DNA of 64,000 nt from Tellurirhabdus bombi (GCF_021484805.1 NZ_CP090557.1:1996001-2060000); one strand, 5' to 3'; shown: positions 47,767 to 56,884, numbered from the stretch's first letter. Notes: generated by a model not told the origin, from the sequence alone. A program made the numbers and translations.

Positions 47767-48530
47767 TGATGATAACTATCCTTGAAACCAATAAACCATT
47801 ATTAAACAAAAGTATTATGGATGTGATGACCAACTCTTATCCGATTCGCAAGTTTGAGGTTAATTACGATGTGCAGGAAGTACAGGCGCGATTTCTTAAA
47901 ATCTACACGGGTCTGGTCTATGATGCGATGGAAAGTATCGGCCTGTCAGGTCGGGCCATGCAGAGCGGTTTGTATCCCCTGATACACACAATGAAAGTGG
48001 CCGGTCCGGCTTTTACGGCCCACGGCATTGCCACGCCCAGCCGCGACGAAAAAGTGCACGACATTCGCCTGGGCATGTTCAAGAGCATGACTCCCGGTTG
48101 CGTGCAGGTACGCGATACGCAGGGCGATCTGTCATGCGGGCAGTTTGGGGAGATTTCGGCCACCGCCGCCGCCGCGAATGGCTGCGTGGGGGCCGTCATC
48201 GATGGTTCAACCCGCGATTCCAACTACCTCATCGACATGGGGTTTCCAACGTTTTGCCGTTTTCGCAACCCGGTCGAAGCGTTCGGCCGCTTTATGATTG
48301 TCGATTACCAAATTCCCATTTACGTCAAAGGAATAGACGGGCTGATGCTGATCAATCCGGGAGATTATATTTTTGGCGATAATGACGGCGTTGTTGTCGT
48401 GCCTTACGAGAAAACCATCGAAGTCCTGGAAATAGCGGAAAGCTGGTTCGAAGCCGAGGCAAAAAGCCGTAAAGCGATGGCCGAAGGCCGTGATCCGTTT
48501 GATGTATACGAAGAGTTTGGCCGATTCTAA
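47766..48530 (+). CDS. RraA-family aldolase (4-hydroxy-2-oxoacid type)
   Basis: A 254-residue protein of the RraA/HMG-aldolase fold. The metal and substrate motif DGSTRD (146-151) is intact, which favours class II pyruvate-aldolase or oxaloacetate-decarboxylase activity over the RNase E inhibitor role. The start may instead be the ATG at 47817 (MDVMTNSYPIRKFEVNYD), which fits relatives better; the 47766 ATG couples to the MFS stop. It would cleave a 4-hydroxy-2-oxo acid to pyruvate or a related product as the last step of sugar-acid breakdown. Confidence 0.82.
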   Translation: MMITILETNKPLLNKSIMDVMTNSYPIRKFEVNYDVQEVQARFLKIYTGLVYDAMESIGLSGRAMQSGLYPLIHTMKVAGPAFTAHGIATPSRDEKVHDIRLGMFKSMTPGCVQVRDTQGDLSCGQFGEISATAAAANGCVGAVIDGSTRDSNYLIDMGFPTFCRFRNPVEAFGRFMIVDYQIPIYVKGIDGLMLINPGDYIFGDNDGVVVVPYEKTIEVLEIAESWFEAEAKSRKAMAEGRDPFDVYEEFGRF

Positions 48531-48561
48531 GGAATTGTCTTTACTGGCTTGAGAGTTTTTG

Positions 48562-48590
48562 TGTCCCGTTCCTGAGATCAGGGCGGGACA
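48562..48590 (+). terminator. Stable hairpin after the RraA-type gene
   Basis: Nested stem TGTCCCG / CGGGACA with an inner CCTGA-ga-TCAGG, 31 bp after the stop. The following bases are not T-rich, so it may be a weak terminator or an mRNA-end stabiliser between the two halves of the locus. Confidence 0.45.
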
Positions 48591-48728
48591 TCCCGTTTAA
48601 AAGTAGCAAAATCAGGCTCTTATGCTTAACTAGTGAAAGGCAAGAATAGTAGATTAAACGAATAATAGTACTTTACCAGTTGATTACTCATTACACCCAA
48701 ATCTACCAAAAATCAGCCGTTCAGTCCA

Positions 48729-49658
48729 ATGACGCCCAATAGTCGACGGAAGTTTCTGCAAGCCGCATCACTAAGCATAGGCGGTTTAAGCGCCAGCACG
48801 TTCATTTTCCCTTCAAAAGCCGAGGCGGCGACACCACAGCCTACCCTCGCGCGAAAAACCGTTTACCTCTGGGACGAAAATTCGAAAAATAATGGCCCCG
48901 ATCCGACAAAACGACCCAAGATGGAATTTTTCATTCCCGAAGGCGGTGGAACCCAAAAGCGGGCGGCCATTCTGGTTTGTCCGGGAGGTGGATATGGCGG
49001 TTTGGCTCCGCACGAGGGAGCGCCATTTGCCGAGTTTTTTGCCTCTAAAGGCATTGTCAGCGCCGTGTTGACCTACCGTGTTTCGCCCAATCGCTATCCG
49101 GCCCCTTACGGCGACGCGGTGCGGGCCATGCGCCTGTTCCGTTCCCAGGCCGAGAGTTTGGGCGTTGATCCGGCCAAAATCGGTATTATGGGTTTTAGTG
49201 CGGGCGGTCATTTAGCCTCGACCGTAGCCACCCAGCCCGATTTATACAAAGAGCCTGAAGATGATTTGGTTAACAAGATTTCGGCCCGGCCTGATCGGGC
49301 AATACTGGGTTATCCGGTGATTTCGTTTGAAGAGTTCGCTCACCTGGGTTCGGTGAAGAACTTGCTGGGCGAAAAGCCAAATCCAGACCTGATGCGCCAA
49401 CTGTCGAATCACCAGCAGGTAAACGCCCAGACGCCGCCTACTTTTTTGTTTCATACGGCCGATGACTCGGTGGTTGCCGTGCAGAATAGCTTTTTCTTCG
49501 CGGAAGCCTGCGCCCGGCATAGTGTCCCCTTGGCGCTGCATATCTACCCAAGTGGCAGACACGGCGTCGGCCTGGCATTGGATAATCCGGAGTTGAAAGA
49601 TTGGTCAACCGTTCTGCTAAGATGGCTGGATGACTGGCTGCCAGCTTCGACAAAATAA
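48729..49658 (+). CDS. Tat-exported alpha/beta-hydrolase esterase
   Basis: A 309-residue enzyme with a twin-arginine leader (SRRKFLQAASLSIGG, residues 5-19). The hydrolase core has the oxyanion region CPGGGYGGLAPHEG, the nucleophile in GFSAGGHLAS, an Asp in HTADDSV and a His in SGRHGVG. Relatives in glycan loci are acetyl-xylan or feruloyl esterases. It begins about 200 bp after the RraA gene and probably removes acyl groups that shield the glycan. Use of Tat means it is folded before export. Confidence 0.88.
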   Translation: MTPNSRRKFLQAASLSIGGLSASTFIFPSKAEAATPQPTLARKTVYLWDENSKNNGPDPTKRPKMEFFIPEGGGTQKRAAILVCPGGGYGGLAPHEGAPFAEFFASKGIVSAVLTYRVSPNRYPAPYGDAVRAMRLFRSQAESLGVDPAKIGIMGFSAGGHLASTVATQPDLYKEPEDDLVNKISARPDRAILGYPVISFEEFAHLGSVKNLLGEKPNPDLMRQLSNHQQVNAQTPPTFLFHTADDSVVAVQNSFFFAEACARHSVPLALHIYPSGRHGVGLALDNPELKDWSTVLLRWLDDWLPASTK

Positions 49659-49683
49659 TTCACTATTCCTATTCCCTTACCTT

Positions 49684-51666
49684 ATGAAACATTCTCTCAT
49701 TCGCAAAACCACCGCTCTGGCGCTGGTCTTGCTGTCCGTGCAGGCTTGGGCCGATGTGCGCCTGCCCAAAATATTCGGTTCCCATATGGTGTTGCAGCGC
49801 CGCAAACCCGTACCGGTTTGGGGCTGGGCCGACCCCGGCGAGAAGGTAACCGTTCAGTTAACGGGTTCTGGTCAGGTGGGACAAATCAAATCGGCAAAAG
49901 CGGATAAAACCGGAAAATGGATGCTGCGCCTTGACCCGCTGGAGGCTGGCGGGCCTTACCAGTTTGTGGTCAAAGGGAAGAAGAATGCGCTGACGCTAGA
50001 GGATGTTTTGATTGGGGAAGTCTGGATTTGTTCGGGCCAGTCGAATATGGGCATGACGGTGAAATCGTCGGCCAACTCAGAGGCGGAAATCAAGGCGGCT
50101 AATTTCCCGATGATTCGGCATTTTACCGTTTCCCGCGACATGAGTCTGACGCCGAAAGACGACCTGAAAGGCGGCGACTGGCTCGTAACCAGCCCCGAAA
50201 CAGTCGGTAATTTTTCGGGCGTTGGCTATTTTTTCGGTCGTGAATTAACCAATAAGCTAAATGTTCCGATTGGGTTGATTAATACATCCTGGGGCGGCAC
50301 GCAGGTCGAATCGTGGACGAGCCGGGAGGCCATGAATAGCTTCGAGGAGTTTAAAGAAGTGGTAGCCCGAATGCCTGCTTCGGTCGATGACCTGGCCCAA
50401 ACCCGCAAAAAGCAACTGGAAGATTTGATTCAGAAGCAGCAGGGTGGCCTGCCTGACGCGCAGACGGTACAAAGCTGGTCGGCAGCTTCGCTGGACGATG
50501 CCACCTGGAAAACTATTGAAGTGCCCGATCGCTTCGACCGGCAGGCCGTACCGAATCTGGACGGAGCCGTTTGGTTTCGAAAAGAAATCACGTTACCGGA
50601 TAACGCCGCCGGGCAATCGGCTACGTTGAGTTTAGGCGCTGTCGACGATGTCGATGTTACGTACATGAATGGCGTAAAAATAGGAGAGGCCCGCGCTAAA
50701 TCCGCAGACGGGCGGACCTATGCCATTCCGGCGAATGTCCTGAAAGCTGGGCGAAATGTCATTGCCGTTCGGATTGAAGATTTGGGCGGAAATGGCGGCT
50801 TTATCGGACAGCCGGAGCAGGTTACTCTAAAGCTTGGAACGCAGGAGCTGCCGTTGGCCGGTACGTGGAAATACCGCGTGGAATCGTCGGTGGATAACAA
50901 ACAGTTTCTAAATCCGAACAGTGCGGGTACGTTGCTGTACAATTCGATGGTGGCGCCTTTAATTCCGTACGCCATTCAGGGAACAATTTGGTACCAGGGC
51001 GAAACCAACGCGGGTAGAGCTTACCAATACCGAAAGTCTTTTCCGCTGATGATCAGGGACTGGCATAATCGGTGGGGTGAAAAATTTCCGTTTCTGTTTG
51101 TGCAATTGGCCAGCTACAATGCCGGGAATGGCAACAGCGAGCGAGGCAGCACCTGGGCCGAGCTTCGGGAGGCGCAAACCTTGGCGCTGACCGAAATTCC
51201 GCAGACCGCAATGGCCGTAACAACCGATATTGGAGAACCTAAAGACATTCACCCAAAAAACAAACAGGACGTTGGGAAGCGCTTGGCCGCCCAGGCGTTG
51301 AACAAGGTTTACGGACAAACAATGGTCTGTAGCGGACCGGCTTACCAAACCATGCAAACTGAAGGCCCAAAAGCGGTATTAACCTTCCAGAGCGTGGGTG
51401 GAGGACTGAAAAGCTCGGATAAATACGGGTATCTGAAAGGATTCGAAGTGGCCGGGGAAGACCAGAAATTTCACTGGGCAAAAGCCTCAATTGAGGGCGA
51501 TAAAGTAATTGTCTGGTGCGATGAGGTGAGTAAACCGGTTGCGGTGCGCTACGGCTGGGCGGATGATAACAGCGAAGCCAATCTGTACAACAAAGAAGGC
51601 TTTCCGGCTTTGCCCTTCCGAACCGATACGTGGAAAGGTATAACTGAATTGGTGAAATTCAGATAA
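49684..51666 (+). CDS. Sialate O-acetylesterase-like SGNH esterase
   Basis: About 660 residues from the ATG at 49684 (Sec leader ending AWA). An N-terminal jellyroll (DVRLPKIFGSHMVLQRRKPV) is followed by the SGNH domain with nucleophile Ser in ICSGQSNMGM (about 120). A GH2-like sugar-binding insertion (about 290-405) is followed by WYQGETNAG and the D-x-H motif in PKDIHPKNK near residue 520. These are the parts of the sialate O-acetylesterase family, many of which act as acetylesterases on plant glycans. It lies 25 bp after the Tat esterase. Confidence 0.9.
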   Translation: MKHSLIRKTTALALVLLSVQAWADVRLPKIFGSHMVLQRRKPVPVWGWADPGEKVTVQLTGSGQVGQIKSAKADKTGKWMLRLDPLEAGGPYQFVVKGKKNALTLEDVLIGEVWICSGQSNMGMTVKSSANSEAEIKAANFPMIRHFTVSRDMSLTPKDDLKGGDWLVTSPETVGNFSGVGYFFGRELTNKLNVPIGLINTSWGGTQVESWTSREAMNSFEEFKEVVARMPASVDDLAQTRKKQLEDLIQKQQGGLPDAQTVQSWSAASLDDATWKTIEVPDRFDRQAVPNLDGAVWFRKEITLPDNAAGQSATLSLGAVDDVDVTYMNGVKIGEARAKSADGRTYAIPANVLKAGRNVIAVRIEDLGGNGGFIGQPEQVTLKLGTQELPLAGTWKYRVESSVDNKQFLNPNSAGTLLYNSMVAPLIPYAIQGTIWYQGETNAGRAYQYRKSFPLMIRDWHNRWGEKFPFLFVQLASYNAGNGNSERGSTWAELREAQTLALTEIPQTAMAVTTDIGEPKDIHPKNKQDVGKRLAAQALNKVYGQTMVCSGPAYQTMQTEGPKAVLTFQSVGGGLKSSDKYGYLKGFEVAGEDQKFHWAKASIEGDKVIVWCDEVSKPVAVRYGWADDNSEANLYNKEGFPALPFRTDTWKGITELVKFR

Positions 51667-51681
51667 GACCTAAAAGCAAAT

Positions 51682-51714
51682 AAAACCGCGTGACAGCTAA
51701 GTCACGCGGTTTTT
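51682..51714. terminator. Bidirectional terminator at the end of the PUL
   Basis: AAAACCGCGTGAC / GTCACGCGGTTTT, a perfect 13-bp stem with a 7-nt loop and T/A runs on both sides, between convergent esterase genes. Confidence 0.8.
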
Positions 51715-51723
51715 ATAAAAAAA

Positions 51724-53022
51724 TCATTCCCACTTCGAATCCAGCAAAGCCCCCACCAGCAGAATATTTCCCAAATACCAGCCATTTTCGGCGTAGCGGC
51801 TGGGATTGTCGATGGTGATGTTGCGCTTCTGGAGAATACTGGCTTTGTCGAACGCGGTGCCCGGAACCCGGATGGTTATTTCGTGAACGCCATCCGGCAA
51901 GCCTTCCAGGTAAAAGCTGCTTTTTCGATAGCTATTGCCCCACTGGTCGAAGCGTTGGACTTCCTTCTTTTCGCCGTCGAGCGTCACTTCCAGCAAGCCC
52001 GATCCGGGGCCGATTAAATCGTAAAATCCCAGCGTTGTGCCTTTGAATTGGAGCCGTAGTGTGGCTTCGGGTGTAACCGCCCCGTAAATGGTAGGCATGA
52101 ATTTGGCGAACGATTTCACCAACTCGTGATCTGCCGGTAATTTCTGCCAATGTGCCGACGGTGACTGGTCGGGCAACGCCAGAAGCTGCCCCCCTTCCCA
52201 ATTGTCGCTCACAAATGGTTTGTCCAAACGGTGTGACTGATTCCCCGCTTTTTTCTCCATCACCTCGAAATACTTCCGAACCACACTGGCGTAGACAGGA
52301 TGCCCGGATTTCGACAGCGGGTGGACTTTGTCGGTTGTGAAAACGATCTTGCCGGGATGCTCTTCGGGTTTGCCCGTAAAAATCAGTTTGCCTTCTTTTT
52401 GGAGCCGGGCTACCTCCACGCCCATGTGAATGGACGGAATCTGGTAATACTCGGCAATGGTTTCCATCGCCTGAGCGGATGGTTGGTATTGGCCGTCCAG
52501 CAGGTTTTGCAACACATTTTCGCTCACGGTATAGACGAAACAGATTTCTGTATTGGGGTTGGCTTTCCAGGTTTTCCGAACAATGCCTTCCATCGACTGG
52601 TGCAACTGCGCCGCTGAGCGTCCGGCATCGTTGACCGCAAACTCCACAAAAACCAGATCAGGCTGGTAGGCCAGCACGTCGCGTTCCATCCGAAAAACAC
52701 CTAAATTCGAACCGGTACCGCCGATAGTCGCGTTAATTTCAGTAAAAGGCGTATGCGGAAAGTGAATGCGCAACCAGTTGTAAGTCAGCGTACGCCAGCC
52801 TTCTCCGGCTTCAGTAATGCTGCCGCCAATGTACGCCACTTTCACTTCCCGCCCTTCTTTCACCTTCTGAAAAAAATTGGGTAAGCCACCGCGTTGGTGA
52901 AACTCTTCGAGCCGGGCAAGGCTGGTTTTGGTTTGGGCGTAGGCACCTGACTGGGACTGCATCAGATAGGCCCCAAGCAGGAAAAAAGTGAGCACGATCC
53001 CTGCGGAGATTCGTCTAAACAT
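51724..53022 (-). CDS. Exported SGNH/GDSL hydrolase with C-terminal beta domain
   Basis: A 432-residue protein with a Sec leader ending near AYAQ (residue 30). The SGNH blocks are YIGGSITEAGEGW (Ser nucleophile), IGGTGSNLG (Gly), VEFAVNDAG (Asn) and DKVHPLSKSGH (Asp-His). A second, beta-rich domain (about 265-430) includes LRLQFKGTTLGFYDLIGPGS and may bind sugar. It is convergent with the sialate O-acetylesterase gene and is probably a third carbohydrate esterase for the same target, though it has its own promoter. Confidence 0.85.
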   Translation of the reverse strand: MFRRISAGIVLTFFLLGAYLMQSQSGAYAQTKTSLARLEEFHQRGGLPNFFQKVKEGREVKVAYIGGSITEAGEGWRTLTYNWLRIHFPHTPFTEINATIGGTGSNLGVFRMERDVLAYQPDLVFVEFAVNDAGRSAAQLHQSMEGIVRKTWKANPNTEICFVYTVSENVLQNLLDGQYQPSAQAMETIAEYYQIPSIHMGVEVARLQKEGKLIFTGKPEEHPGKIVFTTDKVHPLSKSGHPVYASVVRKYFEVMEKKAGNQSHRLDKPFVSDNWEGGQLLALPDQSPSAHWQKLPADHELVKSFAKFMPTIYGAVTPEATLRLQFKGTTLGFYDLIGPGSGLLEVTLDGEKKEVQRFDQWGNSYRKSSFYLEGLPDGVHEITIRVPGTAFDKASILQKRNITIDNPSRYAENGWYLGNILLVGALLDSKWE

Positions 53023-53119
53023 GGTTGGTTAGTTAAGGCACTGACCATAATTACCCGCGAACTTTACTGCATCAATAAACCTTTCCGGGTCAATGAATTT
53101 ACGCTAAATTAACAGAAAA

Positions 53120-54640
53120 TCAACTGTGTAATAACTGGAGGTAAACGCCGTTGGTCCAGCCGAAGCCATCCTGGTTAGGATAATTGCCCCCGCCGCCCGC
53201 CGCGTCTGTAGTAACGACATTGTATTTTTCGGTCATCTTGCCGGTTGCCTTAAAAACCTGGTCATTTAGGTGAAGCCACCGCCGACGCACTTCCTGAGCG
53301 GTTTGATCAAATCCATAATTTTTGAGGGCCTGGTAAGCAGTCCATTGTAAAGGTGCCCAGCCGTTGGGCGAATCCCACTGCTGCCCCGAACGCTCAAGCG
53401 AGGTGATCAGCCCGCCGGGTTGAAGAAACTCGTCGCGTAACCGATCATGCACGGAGCCAGCCTGTTCGGGGGTAGCTAATTTGAAGAAAAGGGGATAGAC
53501 CCCGGCCAGCGTAATGGCAGGAGTTAATTGCTGGTTTACCAAGTCATAATCCATAAAAAACTGATGCGTATCGCTCCAGAATAAACGCTGAATCGTTTCT
53601 TTTCGGCTTGCGGCCAACTGCCTGAACCGGTCGGCTTCCTGCGGATTATTGCTCTGGGAATAAGCTTTTTGAAGCTGATTTTCGAGGTAATACATCAGGC
53701 AATTCAAATCAACGGGGACAATATCAGCGGCGTAGATCGTAGCCATTGATTTTCCATCGGCCAGCCATCGGCTACTAAAATCCCAACCCGATTCGCAGGC
53801 GGCGCGGATGTGGCGGCTAAACTCGGCGGGGGAAATGCCCATGTGCCGTGCCTGCTGGGCCGCTTCGGCTTCTTTCGGATAAGCTTCGGGGCGGGGGGTA
53901 GTAAGGGGGTCCCAATACCGATTCAAAACCAACCCACCGGGTACTTGAACAACCCGCTCGGAAGCAGAAACCGTATCGGAAAGGGCCGTGCTGCCCGACA
54001 TCCAGAAATTGTACTCTTGCCGCATGTAAGGCAGGTAATGGGTCAACGCATCCGGGCCGTCCAGTTCGACCATCAGGTCAACCATTTGGGCAAAGTACGG
54101 GGGCTGTGAGCGACTTTGAAAGTAAGTCCGGTTCCCGTTGGGAATAAAGCCGTACGTATCAATCAGGTACGTGAAATTATCCATCATATTCCGCAGCAAA
54201 CTCAGACGCCCCGACTGTTTCAGGCCCAACATCGTAAAGTAACTATCCCAATAAAAGATCTCCCGGAAACGCCCACCCGGAACGACGTGCGGATAGGGCA
54301 GCGGCAAACGCGAACTTCCCTCCGTTGGCGCATCGGCAGGGCGCGTGAGCAAGTCCCAGAGCTTTTCAATGTGTTCGACGGTCGAAACAGAAACGTTACT
54401 GGTGAAGTCGGTGGCGGGCGAAGTTGGCAGAATAAAATGCTGATGCACAAACGAAAGCAAGTCAAAGTCCGGCTTGCCCTTCTGAATTTCGTACAACGTA
54501 ACAATATCGGCAGGATTCATTTTCGGTACGCAATCCACGAACGTTTTTGAATCGCCGAAAATGCGGCTCAACTGAACATCAAAATACAGAGGGCCAAATA
54601 GTTGATCAGGTGTCAGAGGTAACGAAAGCGGGGCAGACAT
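53120..54640 (-). CDS. treF: Cytoplasmic alpha,alpha-trehalase (GH37)
   Basis: About 506 residues from the ATG at 54640; an upstream ATG at 54700 adds 20 residues that are not a leader. No signal peptide, so TreF-like. Both trehalase signatures are present: PGGRFREIFYWDSYF (about 121-135) and QWDSPNGWAPLQW. The catalytic Asp is in ESGWDFSSRW and the catalytic Glu in MTEKYNVV. It splits trehalose to two glucoses. It has no clear link to the neighbouring glycan genes. Confidence 0.93.
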   Translation of the reverse strand: MSAPLSLPLTPDQLFGPLYFDVQLSRIFGDSKTFVDCVPKMNPADIVTLYEIQKGKPDFDLLSFVHQHFILPTSPATDFTSNVSVSTVEHIEKLWDLLTRPADAPTEGSSRLPLPYPHVVPGGRFREIFYWDSYFTMLGLKQSGRLSLLRNMMDNFTYLIDTYGFIPNGNRTYFQSRSQPPYFAQMVDLMVELDGPDALTHYLPYMRQEYNFWMSGSTALSDTVSASERVVQVPGGLVLNRYWDPLTTPRPEAYPKEAEAAQQARHMGISPAEFSRHIRAACESGWDFSSRWLADGKSMATIYAADIVPVDLNCLMYYLENQLQKAYSQSNNPQEADRFRQLAASRKETIQRLFWSDTHQFFMDYDLVNQQLTPAITLAGVYPLFFKLATPEQAGSVHDRLRDEFLQPGGLITSLERSGQQWDSPNGWAPLQWTAYQALKNYGFDQTAQEVRRRWLHLNDQVFKATGKMTEKYNVVTTDAAGGGGNYPNQDGFGWTNGVYLQLLHS

Positions 54641-54763
54641 GGAATCAGATTTAAGTAAATGCAGCCTTAAAACAGGGTTGGGTACATATACTTTAAACAT
54701 GCCTCTTTGTCGATTGTTTAGTAGAATAGAAAGGGTTATTTACTCAACAAACCGATATAAGTC

Positions 54764-55102
54764 ATGCGTCCGATTCTGTTTTCTATACTTATAAGCCTTT
54801 GTAGTTTTTCGGCTTTTGCTCAAAATGATTCCGTTCTGACACCACGCGTACCACCCCGAACGCAGGTACTAACGCCAGCCAATAACGCGCCGCAATCGTC
54901 GGGAAGTACCCAGGTTCTAACACCGGCCAACGGCTCGCCCCTGTCGACACCGGGAACGCTCATGCAGGCGCCCATCAACACAAACGTTCCTGTTCAGGAG
55001 GAAGGCCGCAACAAACGGAAGACGGCACCGCCCAGCGATCCCAAAGCGTTTGGCGTGGCTGTGCCGCTCGGCAAAACCAAACAAGATACGTTGAAACGCT
55101 AA
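54764..55102 (+). CDS. Small exported protein with repeated TQVLTPAN motif, unknown
   Basis: A 112-residue protein with a Sec leader (about 1-20, ending AFAQ) and a Ser/Thr/Pro/Asn-rich low-complexity body in which TQVLTPAN occurs twice (about 34-41 and 50-57). The end is basic and no globular domain is evident. It is divergent from trehalase and convergent with a lipoprotein gene. Function cannot be assigned. Confidence 0.6.
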   Translation: MRPILFSILISLCSFSAFAQNDSVLTPRVPPRTQVLTPANNAPQSSGSTQVLTPANGSPLSTPGTLMQAPINTNVPVQEEGRNKRKTAPPSDPKAFGVAVPLGKTKQDTLKR

Positions 55103-55130
55103 AAAAGAAGCCCGGACTAGTCCGGGCTTC
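55101..55130. terminator. Convergent terminator, stronger on the minus strand
   Basis: GAAGCCCGGACTAGTCCGGGCTTC is a perfect 24-bp palindrome (55107-55130). On the minus strand it is followed by TTTTTT, so it terminates the lipoprotein gene; on the plus strand only a weak T tract follows. Confidence 0.7.
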
Positions 55131-55154
55131 TGTCATCTTTCGGTGGTGTGAATG

Positions 55155-55559
55155 TTAATGTTTTCCGATGATTGTGAATTTGTTACCCTCGGAATCGGTC
55201 ATTTTAAAGGAGAATTTACCATTACCAGCCGTGCCGATATAATCGCCATCTTTAGCCAGCTCTACTTCGCCGTTGCCAGCGTCTTTCAGTTCAATACTCT
55301 TGATGCTTCCAGAATTGGATTGCTTACCAATGCTGAAATCAAGGGATAAAGTTACGGTGGTGGCTGTTTCGCGTTCGAGGTCCGCCTCGCCAGAAATGTT
55401 GGTTTCGTCGATGTCGTACGTTTTTCCATCCATAATGATCGATGAAAAGGTGTAGTTCCCCGCGATTTTTTTGGCAAGATCCGGATCAACGTCGTTGTCT
55501 TTTTTACAAGACGTCAACATCAACGGCAAAATCAGTAAAAGGTAAATTAACTTTTTCAT
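55155..55559 (-). CDS. Small lipoprotein with lipocalin-like beta body, unknown
   Basis: A 134-residue protein with a lipobox LTSCKKDND (Cys about 17) and an acidic linker typical of Bacteroidota surface-exported lipoproteins. The rest is beta-rich (NYTFSSIIMDGKTYDIDE, FSFKMTDSEGNKFTIIGK) like small lipocalin-type domains in this phylum. It is monocistronic. No function can be given. Confidence 0.7.
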   Translation of the reverse strand: MKKLIYLLLILPLMLTSCKKDNDVDPDLAKKIAGNYTFSSIIMDGKTYDIDETNISGEADLERETATTVTLSLDFSIGKQSNSGSIKSIELKDAGNGEVELAKDGDYIGTAGNGKFSFKMTDSEGNKFTIIGKH

Positions 55560-55696
55560 GGTGCAGCGGTGTTCTTTGTTGTTTACCTTACGAAGGTACG
55601 TTACTGCACAGCTCCTTTGAAAAACAAATAGTTACCAAGTGCTTTAAGTGCCGATTGAGTCAGCAAAAAAAGCTGTTGAATTGTATTTTAGTCAGT

Positions 55697-56716
55697 TTAG
55701 CTTTTACGGTCGGCACCCTGCCGTTCGATCATCCAGCCGGGGTATTCGGGAGCAAGTTTGCTAACTTCCTCTAATTTTTTCAGGTCTTCTTCCGTCAGTT
55801 TTACATCTATGGATTTGAGGTTGTCTTCCAGTTGCTCTACTTTTTTTGCCCCAATAATTACCGTGGTTACTACCGGTTGGTGAAGCAACCAAGCCAGTGC
55901 CAATTGAGCCACCGAGATGCCTTTATCGGCAGCCATAGCGTGCATTACATCCAGAATATCGAAGGCTTTCTCTTTGTTCACCGGCGGAAAGTCAAAATTA
56001 ATCCGGCGGGAATCTTCCGGTCCCTGCTGGTCACGACCGTATTTCCCACTGAGTAATCCGCCCGCCAGCGGACTCCAAACCATCAGGCCCACTTTCTGAT
56101 CGAGCAGGAGCGGAACCAGTTCGCGTTCCAGGTCGCGGCCCGCGATGGTATAATAAGCCTGAAGCGAGACAAATTTCGCCAGATTTTTATGCTCCGAATA
56201 AGCCAGTGATTTCATCAAGTGCCAGGCTGCCAGATTACTACAGCCAATATAGCGCACTTTTCCACTGGTTACCAGATCATCCAAAGCCCGTAGCGTTTCT
56301 TCAAGCGGTGTAATCGGGTCGAAGCCGTGAATTTGGTATAAATCGATGTAATCTGTATTTAGCCGCCGCAGGCTTTCTTCTGCCTGAAACAGAATGTGCT
56401 TGCGACTCAGGCCGGTTTGGTTAGGGCCGTCGCCCATTTTACCCCGCACTTTGGTGGCAATAACCAGATCATGGCGGTTCACGCCCAGGTTCTGAATGGC
56501 CTTACCGGTCATTTCTTCCGACAAACCTTCCGAGTAGACATTGGCCGTATCGATAAAATTGATGCCGGCGTCGATTGAGCGTTTGACCAGGTCGTCAACG
56601 GGTTGCTGCTCTAGCTGGCCAATGGCGGTCCAGTAGCCCCGGCCCCCAAAAGTCATGGTGCCCAAACAAAGCTCGGAAACCAGTAGTCCCGTGTTTCCTA
56701 AAACATTGTACTTCAT
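55697..56716 (-). CDS. Aldo/keto reductase
   Basis: A 339-residue TIM-barrel oxidoreductase. The catalytic Asp and Tyr lie in NFIDTANVYSEGLSE (about 52-66), the Lys in IATKVRG, and the His in DLYQIHGFDP. The NADPH site near the end is VTTVIIGAKKVEQLEDN. Family members reduce aldehydes or ketones. It lies between a lipoprotein gene and a heparinase-like gene with its own spacers, so no pathway is evident. Confidence 0.92.
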   Translation of the reverse strand: MKYNVLGNTGLLVSELCLGTMTFGGRGYWTAIGQLEQQPVDDLVKRSIDAGINFIDTANVYSEGLSEEMTGKAIQNLGVNRHDLVIATKVRGKMGDGPNQTGLSRKHILFQAEESLRRLNTDYIDLYQIHGFDPITPLEETLRALDDLVTSGKVRYIGCSNLAAWHLMKSLAYSEHKNLAKFVSLQAYYTIAGRDLERELVPLLLDQKVGLMVWSPLAGGLLSGKYGRDQQGPEDSRRINFDFPPVNKEKAFDILDVMHAMAADKGISVAQLALAWLLHQPVVTTVIIGAKKVEQLEDNLKSIDVKLTEEDLKKLEEVSKLAPEYPGWMIERQGADRKS

Positions 56717-56884
56717 AATGATGATGGATTGATGTTCGCTTAGGCAAAGTCTTTCGAAGAATTAATGATTTGTTTTGCCTGGGAGTTTAACAAACGCCTG
56801 AAGGGTTTCGTTTGAGAATCTTTCGTTAAGAATTGTGCTAAGAATAAAAGGGAGCGAAGGAGTGAGGTAAATTCCTGCTAAAAA

